Source: an uncultured Mucispirillum sp. (GTDB lineage: Bacteria; Chrysiogenota; Deferribacteres; Deferribacterales; Mucispirillaceae). Taken from it: 18,594 bases of DNA. Where the stretch lies: positions 1 to 18,594 of the forward strand of contig CALADT010000145.1 in assembly GCA_937890655.1 (NCBI GenBank), written 5' to 3'. The position numbers and the translations under genes are program-made. The notes beneath the pieces are model-generated. The model was not told where the DNA came from. It made no database searches and saw only the letters and a program-made list of their open reading frames with translations. Shown here piece after piece: positions 1 through 7,399 of the stretch. Every line of letters begins with the position of its first letter. Positions within the stretch are counted from its first letter, which is position 1.

Positions 1-1044
1 CAACGTGGGGAAGAGCCTATTTATTTTGTAAAAAAAAGCGTGCAACGTGCTGAAGAAGAAATAAGGTATTGTAAAGTAGAACCATTTAATGAATACATTG
101 ATATAAAAAACTATTTATCATTAAATACTTTTTTTCCTGCTTTTATAGATAAAAATTATTCAACCATAGGCTTAATAGAAGAATTTAATAGTATATTTGA
201 ATTTGGGAAAATAGCATCTTGTGATAAAGCACTTCAAATGTGTAGAAGTGTAAAAAGTAAATATGAAATAGATATATTAAAACAGGCAGGGGAAACCCAT
301 GCTAATATTATGACAAATATTGTCCCTGAAATATTAAAAGAAGATATAAGCGAAAAAGAAGCAGCAATACTTATTTTTGATGAATTTGTAAAAGCAGGCC
401 ATCAAATAATCTGCCGTAACGAAACTTATGGTATGGAATTTCAAACATTAAACGTATCTTTTGGAGAAAGCTCACTTAAAGAATACAAATACGACAGCCC
501 TGTGGGAGTAACAGGTATATATGCAGCAGCACCTTTTTTTGGTAGTAGTAATATATTATTAAAACAAAATGATTTAGTAACAATACCCTCAGTATTTGGC
601 ATAAACGGTTATAACTCTGTTGCTACATACTGCTATGCATATAACAGCTTAATAGATTATATAAGACGCCAGCAGGAACATTGTAGTTACTTAAAAGATA
701 TAATTGTGGAAATACTTAAACCATATATAACCCCTGCTGAAATTTATGAAACACTAACAGAAAATATACACCCAGAAATACAAGGTATTTTTTTAGGTTT
801 AGGTGATTTATCATTACAAAACTTAGGTAAAGGGGTTGGGCTGACAATAGATGAATACCCTGTTATTAAAAAATCAAACACAACCCCGCTTGCTGAAAAT
901 ATGGTAGTAACCCTTAGCTTTTTAGCCACTTTAGAAGGCTATGGCACAACAGGTATGCAACATACATACATTGTTACCACAGAAGGTGGCGTATCTATTA
1001 ATGGTAACGCAAACGAAATAATAGTTGCAGGAAAATATTTATAG
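1..1044 (+). CDS. M24 (creatinase/prolidase-fold) family protein, 5'-truncated, metal site lost
   Basis: The reading frame is open to the window edge, so the N-terminus lies outside; the GTG at 40 is only an internal codon. The visible 347 residues have the layout of M24B proteins: the end of an N-terminal creatinase domain (PIYFVKKS, then EEEIRYCKVEP), a helix-rich linker (MCRSVKSKYEIDILKQAGE), then the pita-bread domain. Landmarks are recognisable but the ligands are replaced. The usual D of the iD.G strand is Pro (IPSVFG, about nt 583-600). The D of GY.sD is Val (GYNSVATY). The His of GHGiGl is Lys (GKGVGL). The Glu of tiEP is Ser (TLSF). The Glu of RiEDt is Gln (MQHT). The catalytic His residues are also missing. 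It is therefore probably not a metallopeptidase. Creatinase shows that the fold can work without metal, but its catalytic His is not visible here either. Family assignment is good; function is unknown. Confidence 0.75.
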   Translation, partial: QRGEEPIYFVKKSVQRAEEEIRYCKVEPFNEYIDIKNYLSLNTFFPAFIDKNYSTIGLIEEFNSIFEFGKIASCDKALQMCRSVKSKYEIDILKQAGETHANIMTNIVPEILKEDISEKEAAILIFDEFVKAGHQIICRNETYGMEFQTLNVSFGESSLKEYKYDSPVGVTGIYAAAPFFGSSNILLKQNDLVTIPSVFGINGYNSVATYCYAYNSLIDYIRRQQEHCSYLKDIIVEILKPYITPAEIYETLTENIHPEIQGIFLGLGDLSLQNLGKGVGLTIDEYPVIKKSNTTPLAENMVVTLSFLATLEGYGTTGMQHTYIVTTEGGVSINGNANEIIVAGKYL

Positions 1045-1265
1045 GTTCAAATATTATAGCTTTCTTAAATCAAGGCTAATATTTCCCATATTTTTATACT
1101 TATACTTAAAATTTCTTATAATAAATTTCCACTTAAAAATGGCATAATACTTGCTCAAAAACTATTAAATAATAAAAAAAATTATTAATAATTTTTGCTG
1201 CTTAAAAATAAAGCATAGGCAAAAAGTATCGTATTAATAAGAGATAAGGGGATTATATAATAAAG

Positions 1266-1274
1266 TTTTCCACA
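1266..1274 (+). promoter_or_regulatory. DnaA-box-like site (one mismatch)
   Basis: TTTTCCACA differs from the TTATCCACA consensus at one base. It lies about 150 bases upstream of the perfect tandem pair, on the same strand, in the same noncoding gap. Confidence 0.35.
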
Positions 1275-1349
1275 GGTTATGCTTAATCTGTAATGAAAAA
1301 AAATGCTTGACAACATAAATACTAGTAATATCAAGGGATTTTTGTAAGT

Positions 1350-1394
1350 TATTGATAAATAAGGGATTAAAAAATAAAGCTATATTTATCAATA
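1350..1394. repeat. 12-bp perfect inverted repeat in origin-like gap
   Basis: TATTGATAAATA (1350-1361) is repeated as its exact reverse complement TATTTATCAATA (1383-1394) across a 21-base spacer. It lies between the near-match DnaA box and the tandem boxes. No T-run follows the right arm, so a terminator is unlikely. A protein-binding dyad or DNA-bending site is possible. Confidence 0.5.
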
Positions 1395-1420
1395 GTTTTT
1401 AAGGTTATGTATAAAAATAA

Positions 1421-1440
1421 TTATCCACACCTTATCCACA
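1421..1440 (+). promoter_or_regulatory. Tandem perfect DnaA boxes
   Basis: Two exact TTATCCACA nonamers (1421-1429, 1432-1440) lie in the same orientation, two bases apart, so the centres are one helical turn apart. This is the textbook high-affinity DnaA box, and it lies in noncoding DNA followed by AT-rich sequence. Elsewhere I noticed only imperfect copies inside genes, for example near 2150 and 4437. Confidence 0.6.
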
Positions 1441-1564
1441 TTGAGAAAAATTTTTAAAGTTAAAATAATGCTAGTAGTTCATTAGGTTTAAGATATAAGT
1501 AATTAATACTACATATAAAATTTAATGTTGCATTTTTATAAAAAAAATATATATTGGATTTATT

Positions 1565-1801
1565 ATGATAAAAGTAAAGGAATATAAAACAAGAAAACTT
1601 GCTGAGGCTGCTTCATCTTTTTTAATGTCAAAAGGTATAGCTGCTGTTGTAAAAGGTTATGTGGTTGTGCCTGCTGCTTTAAATCATTTAAAACAGGAAA
1701 AGGTAGAGCTTATGGTTCCTGACCACCTGTATAATAAAACAATAGAATTACTTTCTTTACATGAACGTAATACAAACGAAGATAATAAAAATAAATGGTG
1801 A
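1565..1801 (+). CDS. Small DUF2007-like protein
   Basis: This 78-residue soluble protein has the pattern of the DUF2007 ('putative signal transducing protein') family: a beta strand (IKVKEY), a helix over which two domains are bridged (KLAEAASSFLMSKGIAAVV), a central variable strand and a closing strand-helix (VELMVPDHLYNKTIELL). The C-terminal 15 residues are charged and probably disordered. It ends four bases before the preferred start of the NlpC/P60 lipoprotein, so the two are probably co-transcribed. The ATG has no strong Shine-Dalgarno sequence; the upstream bases are almost all A/T. Family assignment is from pattern only, and the biological role of this family is not well established. 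Confidence 0.6.
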   Translation: MIKVKEYKTRKLAEAASSFLMSKGIAAVVKGYVVVPAALNHLKQEKVELMVPDHLYNKTIELLSLHERNTNEDNKNKW

Positions 1802-1805
1802 TATA

Positions 1806-3080
1806 ATGACAAAAAAGATGTTTTTAGTTTTAACAATTATTATGGTTTCCACAATGACTTTATCCTGTGCAGGTTCTAAAGTTAGTAAAAACAAGTTTTC
1901 ACCTTATTATTTTTATACAAATACTAACCAGTATTTATTTGAAATTAGCAGATACGAGTTAAGCCAATATATTACTTTTGACGGCCTTACATATAAAGGT
2001 TCTTATTTAGATGATAGGCGTATGACAAAAGAAGATTTAGATGATATAAAAGAAAATAGAAATGTTCAAGCTATCCCTTCTATTGTAGTTCCACAGGTAG
2101 GTTTTACAACAGAAAGTATTAATATGAAGCTATACCCTACTCATCACACTATCCACAGGGGAAATAAAAAATTTGATTCAAACCAATATACACGTATGAG
2201 TGCTTTTTCACCTGTATTTATTTTACACACTTCAAAAGACGGTGATTTTTATTATATTATGACAGAATTTATGCGTGGGTGGATACCTGCTGATAAAGTA
2301 AAAATATATTCTCAAGTGGCTTTTTCTGGAATACAGAAAATGCCGTTTATTAGAGTAATTAAAGATAATACTACAATAGGTAATGTAAAATATGGTATAG
2401 GGGATAAAGTGCCTATACTTGAAAAAAATAAAGACAGTGTTGTTTTACTTTCTCCATATGGCACATACGTTACAGCACATATGGATGGTTCTTTTATAAT
2501 AGGTAATGCTGTTTTTGATGAAAAACTAATGAAAACTATGGCAGAAAGCCAACTTAATAACCCATACGACTGGGGTGGTAAAGATGGTTACAGGGATTGT
2601 TCTGCTTATGTAAGGGATTTATGGAGAGTTTTTGGTGCAGATATTCCAAGAAGTTCCGGCCTGCAACGTTTAGTTGGTAAAAAACTTATAGATAAACCAA
2701 AATCAAAAGATGAATTTTATACAGTGCTTCGTAATGCAAAACCATATAAAACACTTATCTTTTTTAAAGGCCATGTTATAATGTATGGTGGTATGGAAAA
2801 TGGCGACTATATTATATACCATGCTGTAAACACTTTAAAAAACGATAAAGGTAAAAAAATAGTGCTTGCAAAAGTAACCAAAAATAAACTTCAAGAAGAA
2901 AAATTTACAGAAATATGGCAAAGGGTTACACGAGTTTCAGAGATATCTCCTTTAATATCTCCTGAATTACCAAAAGAGCCGGAGCTTATTGAGATTACAA
3001 ATATTATGAATAAAATTTCAGAGTTCGGTGGTAATGAGGCAGTAGCAGACTATAAATTAGAAAACAGTAAAACACAGTAA
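1806..3080 (+). CDS. NlpC/P60 peptidoglycan endopeptidase lipoprotein with SH3b domains
   Basis: A 424-residue envelope protein predicted to cut peptidoglycan stem peptides. I chose ATG 1806, not the upstream in-frame ATG at 1761, because 1806 follows a GGTGAT ribosome site and begins a lipoprotein signal: MTKK, a hydrophobic stretch to about residue 19, and a lipobox-like TLSC with Cys21. The lipobox is slightly off consensus, with Leu at -2. Residues about 125-245 carry two SH3b-like segments, including FMRGWIPADKV. The catalytic domain follows: Cys265 in RDCSAYVRDLW, His323 in KGHVIMYGG and His339 in YIIYHA, the expected Cys-His-His set. The order (N-terminal helical part, SH3b1, SH3b2, NlpC/P60) matches a known family of cell-wall gamma-D-glutamyl-diamino acid endopeptidases. 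The C-terminal 50 residues are an unassigned tail. A stem-loop terminator follows at 3092. Confidence 0.85.
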   Translation: MTKKMFLVLTIIMVSTMTLSCAGSKVSKNKFSPYYFYTNTNQYLFEISRYELSQYITFDGLTYKGSYLDDRRMTKEDLDDIKENRNVQAIPSIVVPQVGFTTESINMKLYPTHHTIHRGNKKFDSNQYTRMSAFSPVFILHTSKDGDFYYIMTEFMRGWIPADKVKIYSQVAFSGIQKMPFIRVIKDNTTIGNVKYGIGDKVPILEKNKDSVVLLSPYGTYVTAHMDGSFIIGNAVFDEKLMKTMAESQLNNPYDWGGKDGYRDCSAYVRDLWRVFGADIPRSSGLQRLVGKKLIDKPKSKDEFYTVLRNAKPYKTLIFFKGHVIMYGGMENGDYIIYHAVNTLKNDKGKKIVLAKVTKNKLQEEKFTEIWQRVTRVSEISPLISPELPKEPELIEITNIMNKISEFGGNEAVADYKLENSKTQ

Positions 3081-3091
3081 AATATGTAATA

Positions 3092-3137
3092 TGGAGATGT
3101 AATACTTAATGTGATAGTATTATTATCTCCACTTTTT
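3092..3137 (+). terminator. Rho-independent terminator after the NlpC/P60 gene
   Basis: TGGAGAT (3092-3098) pairs with ATCTCCA (3125-3131), and AATACT (3101-3106) pairs with AGTATT (3116-3121) after a small internal bulge. The stem-loop is followed by ACTTTTT. It separates the envelope genes from the psd operon. Confidence 0.7.
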
Positions 3138-3264
3138 AAATTCATTTCAATAAATATTTGCCCTTAAAAAACTAAACAATGTAAAATAATTATTTATTAT
3201 AATATTACTATAATCCTTTTTATTATAAGTAATGGAAAAGAAATAAAGTAAAAAAATAAACTTA

Positions 3265-3293
3265 TTGCCACATAATAGTTTTTATGATATATT
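3265..3293 (+). promoter_or_regulatory. Sigma-70-type promoter for psd-pssA-leuA
   Basis: TTGCCA (3265-3270), a 17-base spacer and TATATT (3288-3293) give a near-consensus promoter. The predicted start is about 3300, leaving a short leader with TGGAG just before the psd ATG at 3322. Confidence 0.55.
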
Positions 3294-3321
3294 TATAAGA
3301 AATTTCTTTGGAGTGTGATAT

Positions 3322-3939
3322 ATGTTAGCAAAAGAAGGATATCCCTTTATTTTAAGTGCGTTAGTAGCAGCAATATTATTTTATATTATACCTTGGTATA
3401 TTTGGGTAACTTTATCTTTATTATTACTTGCATTATTTATATGGTTTTTTAGAGACCCTGAAAGGAATACTCCAATAGAATCTGATATTGCAGTTTCTGC
3501 AGCTGACGGTAAAGTTGTGGAAGTGCAAGAAGTGGAGTTTGAAGGGGAAAAATATAAAAAAGTTGGTGTTTTTATGAATGTATTTTCTGTTCATGTTAAT
3601 AGAACACCAGTTAGTGGCACAGTGGAATCAATAAGACATATTGCAGGTAAATTTGTAAACGCTAGCCGTCCTGATGCTTCTATTATTAATGAAAGAAATA
3701 TTGTTACATTTAATACAGAATATGGTAAAGTTATTGCTGTTCAGGTGGCAGGGCTTGTGGCTAGAAGAACAGTAAGCTATGTAAAAGAAGGGGATTTAAT
3801 GGCAACAGGGGATAGGTTCGGTATGATTAAATTTTCTTCAAGGGTGGACCATTACTTTCCTATGAATGCAGAAATTATGGTTAAAGAAGACGATGAAGTT
3901 AAAGCAGGCGAATCTATCATTGCAAAATTAACTAAATAA
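3322..3939 (+). CDS. psd: Phosphatidylserine decarboxylase (short type)
   Basis: Converts phosphatidylserine to phosphatidylethanolamine at the inner membrane, acting after PssA, which is encoded next. The protein has 205 residues, normal for the short Psd class. Two hydrophobic segments fill residues about 8-42, followed by FFRDPERNTP. Catalytic landmarks AADGKVV (Asp) and NVFSVHVNRTP (His) are present, and the C-terminal IKFSSRVDHYFP holds the self-cleavage site. The usual site is FGSRVD with cleavage between Gly and Ser to create the pyruvoyl group. Here the Gly is Ser, giving Ser172-Ser173 (codons TCT TCA). The remaining motif is intact, so Ser173 is the likely pyruvoyl precursor, but the Gly-to-Ser change is unusual. 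The start has TGGAG upstream, and pssA begins nine bases after the stop. Confidence 0.9.
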   Translation: MLAKEGYPFILSALVAAILFYIIPWYIWVTLSLLLLALFIWFFRDPERNTPIESDIAVSAADGKVVEVQEVEFEGEKYKKVGVFMNVFSVHVNRTPVSGTVESIRHIAGKFVNASRPDASIINERNIVTFNTEYGKVIAVQVAGLVARRTVSYVKEGDLMATGDRFGMIKFSSRVDHYFPMNAEIMVKEDDEVKAGESIIAKLTK

Positions 3940-3948
3940 GGGGTTATA

Positions 3949-4743
3949 ATGGGTATATCATCACAGAAAAATACAAAATTACATATGAAATTACAAAATA
4001 GAAATATTATATTACCAAATATAATTACAATACTCGGGCTTTTTTGTGGGGTATATTCTATTATGCTTTCTGTTGGAAGTATGAATGTAAAAGGAGATAA
4101 TTTTGTATTTGCATCATACTTACTACTACTTGCTACTTTTTTTGACGGTATAGACGGTAAAGTTGCAAGAATGGTAAACGGCACAAGTGATTTTGGTGTT
4201 CAGCTTGATTCTTTGTGTGATATGGTTTCTTTTGGTGTAGCCCCTGCTGTATTAGTTTATGAATGGTTATTAAAAGGTTTTGGTAAGGCAGGTATTGTTG
4301 CAGCTTTCTTTTTTATAGCAAGTGGTGCGTTAAGGCTTGCAAGGTTTAATGTGCAAAGTGGTAAAATAAGTAATGTATTTTTTGTAGGGTTACCTATCCC
4401 CGGAGCTGCTGCTTTTATTGCCACAAGTATATTATTTATCCACGAATATAGCCTTGATTTAGAAAAAACTGCACTAGCCTTATTTTTCTTAATAAGCACA
4501 TATGTGCTTGCCTTTTTAATGGTTAGCACTGTTCCATTTTACAGCTTTAAAAAAATAGGATTTTTAAAAGCACATCCTTTTCAAACATTAGTGCTTGTTC
4601 TTATACTTATTTCTGTATTAGTATTATATTTTGAACTTGCAAGTTTCTTATTAATTACTAGCTATATAGTAATAGGTATATTACTTGGTATATTAAAAAT
4701 ATTTAAAGGTAATAAAAAAGAAAACGAAGAAGTAAAAGCATAA
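3949..4743 (+). CDS. pssA: CDP-diacylglycerol--serine O-phosphatidyltransferase
   Basis: Makes phosphatidylserine from CDP-diacylglycerol and serine in the membrane, supplying Psd. The 264-residue protein has the full CDP-alcohol phosphotransferase signature D-x2-DG-x2-AR-x8-G-x3-D-x3-D in DGIDGKVARMV followed by FGVQLDSLCD (about residues 66-90). It has several hydrophobic helices: about 20-45, 50-65, 95-125, 145-165, 170-190 and 208-245. The start at 3949 follows AGGGG at the end of psd. A second ATG at residue 12 is possible, because the first 16 residues are polar. The tail is Lys/Glu-rich. Confidence 0.92.
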   Translation: MGISSQKNTKLHMKLQNRNIILPNIITILGLFCGVYSIMLSVGSMNVKGDNFVFASYLLLLATFFDGIDGKVARMVNGTSDFGVQLDSLCDMVSFGVAPAVLVYEWLLKGFGKAGIVAAFFFIASGALRLARFNVQSGKISNVFFVGLPIPGAAAFIATSILFIHEYSLDLEKTALALFFLISTYVLAFLMVSTVPFYSFKKIGFLKAHPFQTLVLVLILISVLVLYFELASFLLITSYIVIGILLGILKIFKGNKKENEEVKA

Positions 4744-4766
4744 TATAAATATAACATGGTGAAGTA

Positions 4767-6290
4767 ATGCGTAAATTGATTTTTTTTGATACAACTTTAA
4801 GAGATGGGGAGCAGTGTCCTGGCTTTAGTATGAAAAAAGATGAAAAGATACGGCTTGCTTTACAGCTTGAAAAGTTAGGTATTGATGTTATTGAGGCAGG
4901 TTTTCCTGCATCCTCCAATGGTGATTTCGAATCAGTAAAAGAAATATCATCACTTATTAAAAATTCAACAGTATGTGGCCTTGCTCGTGCTACAAAATCA
5001 GATATTGATGCAGCTGCACTTGCTTTAAAAAATGCAGCTAACCCACGTATTCATACTTTTATTGCAACTTCTGATATCCATATGAAACATAAGCTAAATA
5101 AAACTAGGAAAGAAGTAATAGAAATAGCAAAAGAAGCAGTAAGGTATGCAAGAAATAAATGTGATAATGTGGAATTTAGTGCAGAAGATGCTTTAAGAAG
5201 TGAACCAGAATTTTTATATGAGATTATAGAATCAGTTATAAAAGAAGGTGCTACAACTATTAACCTGCCAGATACAGTAGGTTATATTATGCCTGATGAA
5301 ATTTATAATTTATTTAAAGGTGTAAAAGATAACGTTCCAAATATTGATAAAGCAATTTTAAGCACTCATAACCATGACGATTTAGGTATGGGTGTAGCAA
5401 ATTCCCTTGCTGCTATTAGAGCAGGAGCAGACCAAGTGGAATGCACCATTAACGGCATAGGGGAAAGGGCAGGTAATTCTGCACTTGAAGAAATTTGTAT
5501 GGCTATTAATGTTAGGAAAGATTTTTATAAAGATATAGAAACATCAATTAATACAACAGAAATATATAAAACAAGCAGAATGATAACGGCCATAACAGGG
5601 GTGGAAGTTCAGCCTAATAAAGCAATAGTAGGTAAAAACGCATTTGCCCACGAATCAGGTATTCATCAAGACGGAGTATTAAAAGAAAGGTCTACTTATG
5701 AAATAATGACAGCAGAAAGTGTAGGCATAATGAAAAACTCTTTAGTGCTAGGCAAACATTCTGGCAGGGCTGCTTTTAAATCAAGGTTAAAGGAGTTAGG
5801 TTATACTCTTGATGAAGAAAGTATAGAAAAAGCCTTTAGTGCTTTTAAGGATTTAGCAGATAAAAAGAAAGATATATATGATGAAGATATTGAAGCAATA
5901 ATATTAGGTAAATTAAAAGATACAAAAAAATATTATGAGCTTGATTATGTAGGCTTTAATAGTGGTTTATCAATGATAGCCACAACCACATTAAGGCTTA
6001 AAAAAGATGATAATACAATACTTATTGATTCTTCCACAGGGGAAGGGCCTGTTGATGCTGCATTTAAAGCAGTGGAAAGGATATCAGGCAAAACAGGAAG
6101 ATTAAAAAATTATAAAATAAACGCAGTAACTCAAGGAAAAGACGCACAAGGGGAAGTAACAGTGATTGCAGAGTTTGAAAATTCTGGTATTGACGTGTTA
6201 GGTAAAGGATATTCCCAAGATGTGTTAGTGGCATCAGTAGAAGCATATATTGATGCTTTAAATAATTATTTAAGCATAAAAGAAAATTAA
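4767..6290 (+). CDS. leuA: 2-isopropylmalate synthase
   Basis: Condenses acetyl-CoA with 2-oxoisovalerate to 2-isopropylmalate, the committed step of leucine synthesis. At 507 residues it is the usual length for the LeuA type-1 enzyme. The N-terminal TIM barrel opens with FFDTTLRDGEQCPGF (metal-ligand Asp8, catalytic Arg12). The metal-binding THNHDDLG has His201 and His203, followed by ECTINGIGERAGN. HESGIHQDG and the linker lead to the C-terminal regulatory domain (about residues 385-500), which normally binds leucine for feedback inhibition. It lies 23 bases after pssA with GGTGAA before the ATG, so it is probably the third gene of the psd operon. A psd-pssA-leuA order is known in several deltaproteobacteria next to ilv genes; no ilv genes are seen here. 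Confidence 0.95.
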   Translation: MRKLIFFDTTLRDGEQCPGFSMKKDEKIRLALQLEKLGIDVIEAGFPASSNGDFESVKEISSLIKNSTVCGLARATKSDIDAAALALKNAANPRIHTFIATSDIHMKHKLNKTRKEVIEIAKEAVRYARNKCDNVEFSAEDALRSEPEFLYEIIESVIKEGATTINLPDTVGYIMPDEIYNLFKGVKDNVPNIDKAILSTHNHDDLGMGVANSLAAIRAGADQVECTINGIGERAGNSALEEICMAINVRKDFYKDIETSINTTEIYKTSRMITAITGVEVQPNKAIVGKNAFAHESGIHQDGVLKERSTYEIMTAESVGIMKNSLVLGKHSGRAAFKSRLKELGYTLDEESIEKAFSAFKDLADKKKDIYDEDIEAIILGKLKDTKKYYELDYVGFNSGLSMIATTTLRLKKDDNTILIDSSTGEGPVDAAFKAVERISGKTGRLKNYKINAVTQGKDAQGEVTVIAEFENSGIDVLGKGYSQDVLVASVEAYIDALNNYLSIKEN

Positions 6291-6347
6291 TATATACGAC
6301 ATTTATTGACGTTTTAAAATAATAAAAATAGCCATTGTGGAGGATAA

Positions 6348-7397
6348 ATGGACAGCGATAAAAAGAAAGCCTTAGAATTAGCATTAGGTAAAATAGAAAA
6401 AGATTTTGGTAAAGGCTCATTAATGAGATTAGGAGATAAACCGGAAGATAAAATCCCTGTAATACCAACAGGTGCATTATCATTAGATGTGGCTTTGGGT
6501 ATAGGTGGTGTGCCTAGAGGCAGAATTATTGAAATATATGGGGCAGAATCAAGTGGTAAAACAACTATTGCATTACATATAATAGCAGAAGCACAAAAAA
6601 TGGGTGGTGTAGCAGCATTTATAGATGCAGAACACGCTCTTGACCCTACGTATGCAGCAGCAATAGGTGTAGATACTGATAATTTACTTGTATCTCAACC
6701 AGATAACGGTGAATCAGCATTAGAAATAACAGAAACATTAGTAAGAAGTGGTGCGATAGATGTAATAGTGGTGGACTCTGTGGCAGCATTAACACCAAAA
6801 GCAGAAATAGAAGGGGATATGGGGGACTCCCATATGGGTTTACAAGCAAGGCTTATGAGTCAGGCTTTAAGGAAATTAACTGCTATTGTAAATAAATCAA
6901 GAACTTGTTTAATATTTATTAACCAAACAAGGATGAAGCTAGGTGTAATGTTTGGTAACCCAGAAACTACAACAGGTGGTAACGCATTAAAATTTTACGC
7001 ATCAGTTAGAATGGAAGTTAAAAAAGGCAATCAGGTAAAAGAAAAAGAAGAAGTTATTGCAAATAAAGTAAATGTTAAAGTTGTAAAAAATAAAATGTCG
7101 CCGCCATTTAAAAAGGCAGAATTTGATGTTTTATTTGGTAAAGGTATTTCCAACGAAAGTATTATTCTTGGTATGGGTGTAGAAGCAGGAATAGTGCAAA
7201 AATCAGGGGCATGGTTCTCTATGGGGGATACAAAACTTGGTCAAGGGGAAGTAAACGCAAGGTTATATTTTGAGCAAAACCCAGAAGTAGCAAAATCTGT
7301 GGAAAAACAACTACGTAAAAAATATAATATAGAACTAGAACAAGATAAAGAAACAAGCGAACAAAAACCAACGAAAAAAGCTGAAACAGAGATATAA
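6348..7397 (+). CDS. recA: Recombinase RecA
   Basis: DNA-dependent ATPase that forms filaments on single-stranded DNA, drives strand exchange and triggers LexA self-cleavage. The 349-residue protein is full length. Walker A is GAESSGKT (residues 65-72; the common form has Pro at position 66). Walker B is in IDVIVVDSVAAL. The loop-1 region is EIEGDMGDSHMGLQARLMSQALRKL, given here in part: GDMGDSHMGLQARLMSQ. INQTRMKLGVMFGNPETT and the C-terminal acidic/Lys tail complete the protein. GGAGG lies four bases before the start codon. The stop overlaps the ATG of a methyltransferase gene (TAATG), where recX would normally follow. Promoter and SOS operator in the 57-base gap upstream (6291-6347) could not be assigned with confidence. 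Confidence 0.97.
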   Translation: MDSDKKKALELALGKIEKDFGKGSLMRLGDKPEDKIPVIPTGALSLDVALGIGGVPRGRIIEIYGAESSGKTTIALHIIAEAQKMGGVAAFIDAEHALDPTYAAAIGVDTDNLLVSQPDNGESALEITETLVRSGAIDVIVVDSVAALTPKAEIEGDMGDSHMGLQARLMSQALRKLTAIVNKSRTCLIFINQTRMKLGVMFGNPETTTGGNALKFYASVRMEVKKGNQVKEKEEVIANKVNVKVVKNKMSPPFKKAEFDVLFGKGISNESIILGMGVEAGIVQKSGAWFSMGDTKLGQGEVNARLYFEQNPEVAKSVEKQLRKKYNIELEQDKETSEQKPTKKAETEI

Positions 7398-7399
7398 TG
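7373..7399 (+). repeat. Left copy of direct repeat at the recA/cassette junction
   Basis: The recA 3' end reads GAAAAAAG, CTG, AAACAGA, GAT, ATAATG. The right copy at 8752-8772 is GAAAAAAG, AAACAGA, ATAATG: identical except that two triplets are absent. It includes the TAATG stop/start overlap. Best read as a target duplication or recombination footprint from the restriction-modification insertion; part of the match is low-complexity A. Confidence 0.55.

Larger units (their letters stand above)
1045..1564. other. AT-rich noncoding gap with DnaA boxes (origin-like)
   Basis: There are 520 bases without a convincing gene. The gap contains two perfect TTATCCACA DnaA boxes in tandem (1421-1429 and 1432-1440, period 11), a one-mismatch box TTTTCCACA (1266-1274), a 12-bp perfect inverted repeat (1350-1361 with 1383-1394) and long A/T runs on both sides. 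A TAGTAG run at 1472-1477 is a weak possible start of DnaA-trio-like sequence. TTGACA at 1307-1312 resembles a -35 element but has no good -10. This looks like either a chromosomal origin component or a DnaA-regulated intergenic region. No dnaA, dnaN, gidA or parA gene is adjacent. Confidence 0.45.

Noticed and set aside
40..42. GTG as the start of the first gene
   Set aside because: The same frame continues upstream to the window edge with family-like sequence (GEEPIYFVKKS), so this is an internal Val codon of a truncated gene.
1307..1334. TTGACA as a promoter within the origin-like gap
   Set aside because: The -35 is perfect but the best -10 at a suitable distance is only TATCAA, and the small gene it would serve is over 200 bases away.
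1761..1805. Upstream ATG for the NlpC/P60 gene
   Set aside because: It would overlap the DUF2007-like gene by 41 bases and place 15 polar residues in front of a lipoprotein signal; ATG 1806 has a ribosome site and the signal begins there.
6291..6347. SOS box or promoter before recA (ACG...CGT around 6298-6312)
   Set aside because: The symmetry is only three bases per side, the LexA site of this group is not known to me, and TTGACG has no matching -10 at proper spacing.
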